From Gymnogyps californianus (Eukaryota; Chordata; Aves; Accipitriformes; Cathartidae), in contig NC_059500.1 of NCBI RefSeq assembly GCF_018139145.2, positions 45,059,226-45,123,225 of the forward strand: 64,000 nt of DNA. The letters run 5' to 3'. Numbering within the stretch: position 1 is the first letter of the stretch; each line of letters opens with the position of its first letter. The notes under the pieces are model-generated. The model was not told where the DNA came from and made no database searches. It saw only the letters and a program-made list of their open reading frames with translations. Shown here piece after piece: positions 49,440 to 59,308 of the stretch. The position numbers and the translations under genes were made by a program.

Positions 49440-50060
49440 GCTTGGCTCTACACTATTTTTACCAGTCATTTGGAAGAAAATACAAAATTGTCACTGGTAA
49501 AATTTGCAAAAGACATGGAGACAGGGAGAACAGCAAATAATAGAAAGTCCAGTTCTGTGATCTGAACAGCTAATTGCCTTGTCTCAAACAAACAGTACGT
49601 AATTCAAGAAAAACAAATATAAGGTGTATGCTTAGGAACAAAGAATGTAGGGTGTATTTATTTGGCAGCTAACTGTGCCATAGGATTGACTGTGATCGAT
49701 AATCAAGTGAATATGACTTCTCAGTGCAGCAGCACAAGCAAAATGGCAAATATGATGGTTTCAGATGTATAAATAGAGATGCTACATAACCTCTGCCATT
49801 TGGCACTAGCATGATTGCTTCTGGCATATTGCATCCAGTTTTCAATACCCATGAAAGACACTGAAATTAGATAGAATGCAGAAAAGAGTCATAAGGAACA
49901 TTTAAGGTAGGAAAACAAGCTATACCTTGAAAGACAAAAACCACAATCTATTTACCTTGTCAAAGAGAGAGTGAAGGGATCTGCTTGATCTCAATGAAAG
50001 TGCAGCTTTCATAAGGGGTTTTTCTACTTAATATAAAAATATTGTGTCTGGAAATCCAAG
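49440..50060 (+). mobile_element. Ancient, eroded CR1-type LINE fragment
   Basis: Plus-strand translation in shifting frames gives, in the correct order for a CR1 reverse-transcriptase tail, VKFAKDMETG (compare FADDT), then a CLGTKN block, IDNQVNMTSQC (compare VDERLTMSQQC), YCIQFS, MKDTEI and KSHKE. The same order is found in the younger copies in this window, but with many stops and indels. I therefore call it a far older CR1 or CR1-like insertion, in opposite orientation to the CR1 at 51122. Subfamily cannot be given. Confidence 0.7.
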
Positions 50061-51121
50061 GTAAACAAATTCAAATTATGAATAAGGTGCCTTTCTTCCT
50101 TTTTTGTCAGGAAAGATAATTACCAATAAAAATAATTTGACATATCTTACTAAAGGCCATAATGAATTCTTCATTACTGCCAAATTATGTATCAAGATCT
50201 TCCTAGAGATATACTCAAACACACATAACCTCAGACATTGCCAGTGGTGCACATTACATAGGTGATCAGACTACAGGATCACAATTGTCCCTTCTTCTTT
50301 ATAAAAATTTAGCTGCGTGTATGGGCGAAGGGAACAGCCATGGAATACATCACAGTTTAACAACCTCGAGTATAGTGTTTCAGCTTAAAATCTGAAAGGA
50401 AAAGGAAATCTCTTAATACTACTAATATGAAAAATTGAAAAGCACTTTTTTTTTTTTTAAATTGGGAATTTTACTTAAAGTTTTAAGGAAGTCTGAAGAA
50501 AACATTGTATAAACCATAGCAATGCTTGAATGCTGCAAGACAACAAACACATCTGAAAACAAACTTGAATCTAATAGTATTCATAAGCAGCAGAAAGACT
50601 GCAGCATACACAGGAGTCACATAAAATCAGAACTGAAAAAGAGTTGTTAGTTATGATGTTAGTCAATACATTGAGATGAAGAAATAAAGAATGACAAACA
50701 TGATGAAACAATGTCCTTGGACAACACTTGGCTAAAAAGGAGAACTGATCCAATGTGTCTTACCACTAATACATGGCCTCTACAACATGTCTCCATGTCA
50801 CGGTGTTCTGCTTTGCAACAGTATGCTGTCTGTGTATGTGTTCATAATGCTCTGGCACTATAGTTTCTCCACAGCTTTTGCAGGTGCATTTCCAGCAGAA
50901 CAATTTTGCCTTGGCATTGGTTTTGGGAGAAGCCCTGCAATGCTTTTGTGAATTACGTCAGGTTTCCCTTCTGGAGGTGTCAACAGCAGCATGGGGTGTG
51001 CGACTGTGTTTCCCACATGTCAACTTGAGATTCAAGAGAAATAGCATGCTATAAAATTGTGAACACGGTTATTACCTCGGAAAAAAAGTAGGCTGCTATC
51101 TTCAGAAGCAGGCAGATACTT

Positions 51122-52296
51122 AGAATCACAGAATGGTTTGGGGTTTTTTGACATTTAAAGCTCATCTAGTCCAACGCCCCTGCCACAGGCAAGGACATCT
51201 TCCACTAGATCAGGTTGCTCAAAGCCCTGTCCAACCTAACCTTGAACACTTCCAATCAGCCGGCATCCACAGCTTCTCTGGGCAACATGTTCCAGTGTCT
51301 CACCACCCTTACAGTAAAGAATTTCTTTCTTATGTCCTATCTCAATGCACCCTCTTTCAGTTCAAAACCATTACCCCTTGTCCTATCACTAAAGGCCTTG
51401 GTAAAAGTCTTTCTCTGTCTTTCTTATAAGACATAATTATATAAGATATATATAAGAAAGAATATATATTGAAAGGCCGCAATAAAGTCTCCCTTGGAGC
51501 CTTCTCTTCTCCAGGCTGAAAAACTCCAAGTCTCTCAGCCTTTCTTCATAGGAGAGGTGTTCCACCCCTCTGATCATTTTTGTGACCCTCCTCTGGACCC
51601 GCTCCAACAGGTCCACGTCTTTCTTGTATTGGGGGCCCCAGAATTGGATGCAGTACTCCAGGTGGGGTCTCACGACAGTGGAGTAGAGGGGGACAATCGC
51701 CTCCCTCGACCTCCTGGCCACACTTCTTTTTATGGAGCCCAGCATACAATTGGCTTTCAGGGCTACAAGCGCATATTGCTGATTCATATCTAATTTTTCA
51801 TCTACCAGTATCCCCAAGTCCTTCTCTGCAGGGCTGCTCTCAATCCATTCATCATCCAGCCTCTACTGATGCTGGTGACTGCTTGAACCCATGTGCAGGA
51901 CCTTGCACTTGGCCTTCATGAGGTTCACATTGTCTCAATGCCTTCATGAGGTTCACTCTTCAAGCCTTTCAAGGTCCCTCTGGATGGCATCCCTTCCCCC
52001 AAGCATATCAACTCTACCACTCAGGTTGGTGTCATCTGCAAACTTGCTGAGGATGCACTCAATCCCACTGTTTATGTCATTAATAAAGACACTGAACAGT
52101 ACTAGTCCCAGTACAGACCCCTGAGGGACACCACTTGTTACTGATCTCTATTTGGACATTGAGGCATTGATTGCAACTCTTGGATACAGTCATCCAGCCA
52201 GTTTCTTATCCATCTAATAGTCCATCCATCAAACACATATTTCTCCAATTTAGCGACAAGGATGTTGTGTGGGACGGTGTCTTTAACGGCTTAAGG
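51122..52296 (-). mobile_element. CR1 LINE fragment with reverse-transcriptase domain
   Basis: The plus strand begins AGAATCACAGAATGGTTTGG, the complement of the CR1 3' end, so the element is on the minus strand. From its 5' side the minus strand encodes DTVPHNIL, then [10 protein letters not shown], then the catalytic-type [11 protein letters not shown], all reverse-transcriptase motifs. Next come [26 protein letters not shown] and [19 protein letters not shown] in an ORF at 51437-51817. That ORF ends in a TA-rich block at about 51423-51475 that interrupts the normal CR1 sequence. A short duplication of CCTTCATGAGGTTCAC lies near 51913-51955. It is 5' truncated and inactive, but better preserved than the copy at 17553. 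Confidence 0.95.
51423..51475. repeat. TA-rich block inside the CR1
   Basis: A stretch of TATAAGATATATATAAGAAAG type sits between two well-conserved CR1 segments and replaces the usual sequence there. It is probably a local microsatellite expansion after insertion. Confidence 0.65.
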
Positions 52297-53333
52297 ATCC
52301 CACCTTACTGACTGTGTGATTCAAAGGGATAGAGGTTTGATTTGGTCCATCTGTTGTGGTTCTAGGATTGTATACCCAAGTTGTGTTTACCAGCAACAGA
52401 GTTCATGCTTGTTGCTGGTCTTTAGTACGCACCATGAGTCCACACTAAAAACGTGATTCCCAGATGAATATGTCTATAGCTGATAAGTGACACCAGATTT
52501 CTGTAGAAACATCCCAGACTGCCTAGTCTTTACTAACAGAAACCTGTGCACGTGTAAAGAGCAAACTACTGAGGGACCTTGCAGACACATTGTAGGCGGG
52601 GACCTCTATGTGGCTTCCTGCATGCGATGTCATCATGGGTTCCCTCTGACCAAGAGGGAAACCATGCCAAGCACACAAGTGGTGCACACAAGTGGACACT
52701 GCATGACTCTAAATGTAGACACAAGACAAAACTGCACCCAAGGAAAAAAAAAATCTTGTCTAGGAAATTTACATGTCCAGCACAGTAAACTGCTAACATA
52801 AACACATTTATTGGGTGCCAATATGGCACACACATGTAATACTTTGAAGTTATACCACTGAGTGCTTGAGAGTTGGCAAGAAAGATGAAACAGTAATTTT
52901 ATGAGGAAGATTCACGCTACTGAATACCCTCTTGAAAACACAAGCAAAACATAGACAAAAACTAGGACTAAGGAAATGGATAGAGGAAAGATTAAGGCCC
53001 ATCAACATCTGTTCTTCTGCAGCCCTAGGAAATCATATTTTTTGACGTGTCCATATGGTCCCTACAGAGGATACTGACCAGTAGTCTAGGTTATAGGGCT
53101 ACTTAGCCAGTAGGCATCATCCCATAAAAGCCTGTTAGGAAAGGGGTGAGGTTGGGAAGCGTTTGTGAAACAATTAATATTTTGATCAACCTTTAAGTGA
53201 TGAAAATTCCACTTTTTCCCACTCGTACATATTTGCCTTTTTGGGAGGTAAGGGGGCTTTTATCAACTTCTCAGATGGAACTTGGGTAAATAATACTGAC
53301 ATGCACATCCACATAATGGTTATCATCAATAAG

Positions 53334-53392
53334 TTCCTTCCTTTCTCCCCCTGCTTCCTCCTTCCCTCCCTTCCCTCTCCCTCTTCTTCTCT
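53334..53392 (+). repeat. Homopyrimidine tract
   Basis: About 59 bp of C and T with a single G near 53353, ending in CTTCTTCTCTAGG. It could form triplex DNA or serve as a splice acceptor, but the sequence after it matches no exon I recognise. Confidence 0.75.
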
Positions 53393-55782
53393 AGGAGGAG
53401 CTATTGGGAAGTTGGAAATGTTGTATACCTCAAATACGAGACTGCCTCTCTTCGACAGCTTCGAAACCCTGGTTCAAATGGAAAGAAGAAACTTTCTGTC
53501 AACTGGTCATAGAAATAAATTCCTTTTCAATTCCAGAGCTGGTAATCCGTAAAACTATGTACCTGTGAATAAATACGTTAGTTAATTCAGTTTACACACA
53601 TCACTATTACCACTGGAATTCAGTAAGTGTTTGAATTTTTTTTTTTAATTCTCACAGTATATATATTAATGTTTTAATATCTTGTGGAATAAAGTGATGA
53701 AATAATAATACTGTGATGTTATTTTTATATTTCTAGTAGACTTCATCCAACCTGATCACAAAACCTTTCACGATGATTTTACTACTTGACTGAACACTAG
53801 CACACATAAAGAGGTCTTTCGTACAGCTTAGAAGTTCAACTGCTGGTTAATATATTGCAATTATTAAGCTATTTTACAGGAGTAGGTTTGGATGCATGCA
53901 TTATTAATTACGTTTGTAAGTTAGGTTACTCACCACGGTTCAGAGTTCACAAATCACTCGAGAAGAAAATTAATTCCAGTGTAAGTGGAAGCACATTGGA
54001 CAACTGAGCTCATCAGGATTATCAGTCACCACTGTCAGGCAAGGCTAGAGGAGGAAGAAGCAGTCATTTGCTCCTCTTTAAAGCAGGAAAAGTGTTCATG
54101 TGTGGACAGCATTAAAGAGGAAACCAATAGTAACTGCTCACTTCAATTCCTTATGACAATTTATTTTTGTCTACATGTCTTAAGGGTTTTATCTTCTGCT
54201 AGCAATGTAAAGTTAGATAAATGTCTAGTCACTGATAATATGTTGAAGTATATTATTTGGTTTTATGGGTTTTGAGCATGAAAACGAGACTAGCAAGACA
54301 GTTTTTTAAAATGGTTATGTATAGTGGTTTATGATGATGCCATGACTAGAAATCAGCTGATCCCATTCTATTATCAGTGTTGCACTCACCATGTAATGTA
54401 ATTCTACAGATAAAGTTTTCTCAGTGAAAGGGCTCAGGCAACTACAGCAAGTCCTGGTCCAATTTGTTCCCCATATAAACCTCTGTTAACAACAGCAGAC
54501 ACCCAAGTTTTGTTCTATTCTCTCTTAGCACGATCAGAGGTAAAGTCTAGCAAGTGTATTGATTCAACCTGTGTGTCTTGTGGAAACTGAAAACAAGTTT
54601 GCCAACAAAATCTTTTGGCATGTTTCACCAATTCATGCTTGCACTTCTAGTGAGAGATGAGTTTTACTGATATATGTGTAGTATTTCCTGGCTCTTCTTA
54701 AGAACTTCTCTGGCTTAGTTACTACAATTCCTGATAGGAACAAGCCTTTGCAGTAAACCAGAAAATCTTTATCAGTGTTGAAACTAACACCAGCCAATCT
54801 GCGCTTCAGGTAATTACGTATTGGTGAACAAGTAGGATGTACCATCTTTAAATTCTAATGATGAGATATTTTATGACAGTACTATGCCAGTACTGGCCCC
54901 TTTTGGAGGCGGAAAGCATCAGAAGGTAACTCCAACTTCTCTTGGAGGTGTCTGAGCCTTGCCTTCCCAAGCCTTTGTAGACTTGGGAATCAAAGGCTGA
55001 AAGCTCTGTCCGGGATGTGCAGAGTGAATGCCCGTGGTGGTAAATGAAATGGAGCTTGTATGCACGGTCATTGCTTCTTACTCTTTTTGGGTGGGGTAAT
55101 TTTCAGTTTTAGATGGAGTTGGAAAAATAAAGTATTGTAAACAGATGTTGATGATATAAATGTTCCAGGGAAAATGAGGTGCTTGAAGTAGCCTGTGCTG
55201 GATTAACTCTAGCTCCCAACTTAATTTAACACTTGAGAGTGGATATTTATCATGCTTCATTTTCTTTTTCTGAATAATCCCAAGTGTTTGCTGCATACTC
55301 AGCTCTTTCTTTTACAGACAAAAATCATTGAATAGCAGATAAGTCAATTATATTTTTTCTCTCCATTGACTTAGTTGCTATGTTACAAATTATATATACG
55401 GTACATTTTGACCATAAAATGCAATAAGAACATTCACTTCTATATCAGAACAATAATTATTGTACCCTGATGATCAGGCTCCACAGGCACTTACCTCAGC
55501 AGAGTCCTGACGACAGGAGCTTCTGTTTGGTGCATGTACCACATCAAGTATTTTTTGAAAGCAGGGGGGGAGAAACAAGTTCCTTTTTCTTATATTTCTC
55601 AGTTGTTGCAGGATCAGCTTAGGTGCTCTGAAACTTTGAAACAAGACATTGAATTCTTGCTTTGTATAGTGTACCAAGTGAAAAAAAAAAAGATCAGAAA
55701 GTGAAGGTATTAATGAGAATGAAGACACTCTAATCCTGCTAAAATCTGTCCCTGTGCTCCTAGAAGTACATTGACTGATTAT

Positions 55783-55870
55783 TCTTCTAGTCCTGAAGTT
55801 GTTTGGCTTCAGGACTCAGCCTAAACACTCATTTCTAATGACTAGAAATGACTCATTTTTGACTAGAAGA
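55783..55870. repeat. Nested inverted repeat
   Basis: The outer arms TCTTCTAGTC (55783-55792) and GACTAGAAGA (55861-55870) are perfect reverse complements. They overlap an inner pair, AGTCCTGAAG (55789-55798) and CTTCAGGACT (55807-55816), with an 8-nt loop. GACTAGAA and ATGACT motifs also recur directly between them. Confidence 0.75.
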
Positions 55871-58800
55871 CAATGATTTAGAAGACAAAGAGAGTCTGAA
55901 AAGCTACTGAATGGTGAGACGGATTTTTTTTTTTTTTAACAGCAGCAGATCAAAGTACAGTGATTATGTACTTGAATGTAAATGTGTTAATCCAGGTATG
56001 ATGATTTCAAGGAGCTTCTAAAGCTAAGATTTATTTTAAAATGCTATTCAAACAAAACACTGTGTAATTGGTAAGAAGCTAAATCTCTCTCTCCAGACCC
56101 TCAACCGTTTTGCAAAAAAGAGCAAGTTATTTCATTCACTCTTTAAGTTAATTAGTCTGTAACAGTCACAACAGAACATTACATTTCTGTCCAAGGAGGT
56201 AAAGTGCCTAGCCCAGTGCATCCCAGTGAAACTAAACATGCATCAGTGTAATCCTCTTACAATAGCTTGGAAGAATGACTCATTTTTTTACAGCAGGTCT
56301 CATCTTGAGCCATGTCAATATCTAGGGCATGCATGTGTAACTGTTGCAAAATAATAACCCAAAAAAGTCTGGGAGGAGGGAAGGATGTCAACCATTCTTC
56401 CACCAGCCCTCTTCAGGGGCTCCGGTGCTCTCCCACATGACAGCTAGAAAAAGCAGAAGAGAACTCTAGTTCTTTTAACAGTGAAATTATACAACTTCAG
56501 AGTGTTTGGAACCCACTTATGGCAATAAATTTATCATTAAAAGTGTTTGTTATGGACATTTCTCCCTAAAGGTGCTAAAGGAAGAAACTGTCAGTGGTTT
56601 TGGTTTTCTTCTCATGCACAAATACTGGCTGGATTAAATCTCACTGAAATCACTGCAGTAAGTATCACCCTTCATGTAAGGCAGCTGGAGGAAATCCCTG
56701 ACATTTTTAATGGAAAACCAGGGTTGAAGCAGTCTCAGATTCTCAGGGGCAGCCCACATCCCCACCAAATGCAACCAAAGGGCTTCTCAGGAACCGTGAG
56801 CTCTGCTGTATATTACTTTGGACAGCAGTGTACGTGTGTCTGGGTAGCAGCCAGCACAAGAGCTCAGAATCTGAAGCCAAAAGCCGTGTGTAGCCTGATT
56901 TAAGTGAAGCACACAGATACCTAGGGCAGCATACTGGAGAGGACAGTATACAGTGGGACCCAGCTACCTTGGGAAATCAGGCTAGCTGCTGCCACAAGGG
57001 CAGAGGCAGGGTGTCTAGAGCAGTAGCCATTGCCGGCGAAAGTTGTTTTCACTCCTCTGTTCGCAGGAGGAGTAAGTGAGCTTACCTCTGCAGGGCTTGG
57101 TCTCTGTTCACCCTATTTCTCAGCTCTGCTCCCTCTACCTTTTGTTATTCAGTGGCAAAACCAGCCTCTCTCTCACTCCTTATCCTTCACACAGCAAAAG
57201 ACAATTTTCCTCGCCAGGGGTCACAGCTTGGAATACAGCTCATTTCAGCTGCAGCCTTAAGAAATACACCCTGAGAAACACCTTTGTAAGAGGGTTTTTG
57301 CAAGTGCTAATTTAAAAGACTTTTTGTGCTATTTTTAAAAATTTATTACTCTGCTGTTCAAGGAAGCAGGAAGTATTACAGTCTCGTAAGCAATCAATTG
57401 CATGAAAGATTCTCATGCCAGTTTCTTCTCCAAACTAGATTAACCTGCAAGACCAGTTTGTGTTTTGTTTTGTTTTGTTTGCTAGCTTCTCATGTCAAAG
57501 AGATTAGAAATACAGTAAAAAACTGCCATGTGTCTTTAAAAATCCATTTTATCTCACTGGGAGTCCTCTTAAACTACAAGACCTCTCACAAGAAATTACC
57601 AATATCAGCATGTAAGAGTCACTTTCACATGTCCATTTTATTTTGGACAGTCTTTATGGCCTGAATAAGCTGATAGCAAAGTCCAAGTAAGATCATTCAG
57701 TTGGCATCAGTAAGTCCACTATTTTTTAAACTTCCTTCACAGCAACCTAAAGCATACTTATGCAAAGAAGGCAAGATAAAGGCTGGTGACTTGCCCATAG
57801 CAGACTAAAATTAAATTCATTCTGTGCTTTCCTACTGTGTCTTACTCTCCTCCCACCATTGATCTGGAGAGTTTCTAGGAAAAATAATCTGCTATGCATT
57901 TGTATAGCATCAGCTCAGTGGGAAGTGCAAAGGTCTTTTAATGATAAACTATGAAACGACAAACTTTGCAATCCAGCTTTGAGAATGACCGTATCAGTGC
58001 CTTTGGTGCCAAGTTCATGCATCACTTGACAACCTGGGGAAGAAAGGTATCTTCAAATTGGAATTCAGAGGACACTCACAGTGTTATCCTTGGTGTACAT
58101 CATTCTGGCCCCACGAAGTCTTATCCCAATATTCTCACTAGTGAACCTCTTAGCACGTGTTCATGATGTACTTTGACTTAGGTTGTTGGAACAGAATATG
58201 GCCCTGGAAGTGCAGTTCTCTGGGTTAACACAATTAATTTTTCTCTGCCTTTCATTTTCCTGAGGCTGTTTTCGCTTTTTCTGTAGACCGTCTCCACTGA
58301 ATGAGGCATTTGACTGCTTTCTTCTGGTAGGTTCTGGTGCCTCAGCTGCCATCTATTTACTATTCCTATACCCTACTAACGTGCAGTACACAGGCCAAGG
58401 ACTGAGGAGACAGTCTGAGAGATTCATCTTCGAGCACGGAGTGCAACAGAAAAGGTGAAATGAAGCAGTAACTGCCACATCAAAATTCATGGCTGAAGTT
58501 TATAGTATTTAAAAATTAGATCTATTCTTCTGAAAACATCCAACGAGTTTCCTCGTGCTCCAGGCACAGAGCAACAGGTTACAAGCTGCTGGCAGCTTGT
58601 GGCAGAGCACGCTTACCAACTCAACCTGTCAATGAAACTTTAGAAAGCGGTTACAGCCTACAGGTTGGTCGCAGAAGTTAGCTGCCAGACACTTCCCAAG
58701 TAATGCCAGACACCTTGTTGGATCTCTCACCACTTCCCAGAAAGTAACTGGGACCCCAAAACCCACCGGGCTTTGCTCCAGGCTTTTGCGCCTCTTACCC

Positions 58801-59167
58801 AGTGGAAGACCCACCCCTGCGGGGGGGGTCGGGGGTCGGGGGGGGGGGGGGGCTGACGGTTTGGGGCGGAGGGGGGGGGGGAGCACCCCGCACACCTCTC
58901 GGCCGTGTCCCGGCCGCCCGCGAGCACCTCCCGCCTCCCCGCCGGCGGCGTCGGAGGAAAGTGAAGGGGGCGGCCCGGCCTCCCGCCCTCCCTCCGCCGA
59001 AACCACTCCCCGCAGAGAAAGTCACCAAGGGGTGGGGAAATGGTGACAGCTCCAGGAAGCCGCCGGCGGCACCGTGAGACACCGAGGGGCGGCAGCCCGC
59101 CGGGTGCCAGCTCCCAGCCGCCTCCGCCACGGCGAAGCGAGCCCCGCCGGCGGCCGCCAGCCCGCCC

Positions 59168-59185
59168 GCCGCCGCCGCCGCCGCC
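59168..59185 (+). repeat. (GCC)6 repeat abutting the GDA start codon
   Basis: Six GCC triplets end directly at the ATG and create a perfect Kozak context, GCCGCCATGG. The repeat is in the 5' UTR, and length variation could affect translation. Confidence 0.85.
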
Positions 59186-59308
59186 ATGGGCTCCCCGGAG
59201 CGCCCGCCGCTCGCCCATGTCTTCAGGGGGACCTTCGTGCACTCCAGCCCCTCCGCGCCCATGGAGATCCTCCACGGACACCTGCTGGGGGTGGACGACA
59301 GCGGGACG
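59186..59308 (+). CDS. GDA: GDA first coding exon (guanine deaminase / cypin), partial gene
   Basis: This exon encodes 41 residues, including PPLAHVFRGTFVHS and PMEILHGHLLGVDDSG. They match the N-terminus of vertebrate guanine deaminase (human ...PPLAHIFRGTFVHS, from memory). The enzyme is a cytosolic zinc amidohydrolase converting guanine to xanthine and ammonia. In neurons the same protein (cypin) binds PSD-95 and affects dendrite branching. The exon ends in ACG|GTGAGC at 59308, phase 0, as in the human gene. The metal-binding histidines and catalytic residues lie in later exons beyond the window, so integrity cannot be judged. The full protein is about 450 residues. The start is fixed by its Kozak context and the family N-terminus; the first six residues differ from human. 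Confidence 0.95.

Larger units (their letters stand above)
52297..58759. other. Presumed C9orf85-to-GDA interval, right part
   Basis: No exon was recognised on either strand. It contains the pyrimidine tract at 53334, a 70-codon minus-strand ORF at 54633-54845 that vaguely recalls a mariner-type transposase tail, and a nested inverted repeat at 55783-55870. By human synteny C9orf85 exons or a small C9orf57-like gene could lie here, but I see no support. Confidence 0.45.

Noticed and set aside
51494..51793. 99-codon plus-strand ORF
   Set aside because: Antisense shadow of the CR1 reverse-transcriptase frame.
52566..52835. Overlapping ORFs on both strands (89, 104, 69 and 66 codons)
   Set aside because: Short, mutually overlapping frames without domain, splice signal or codon evidence.
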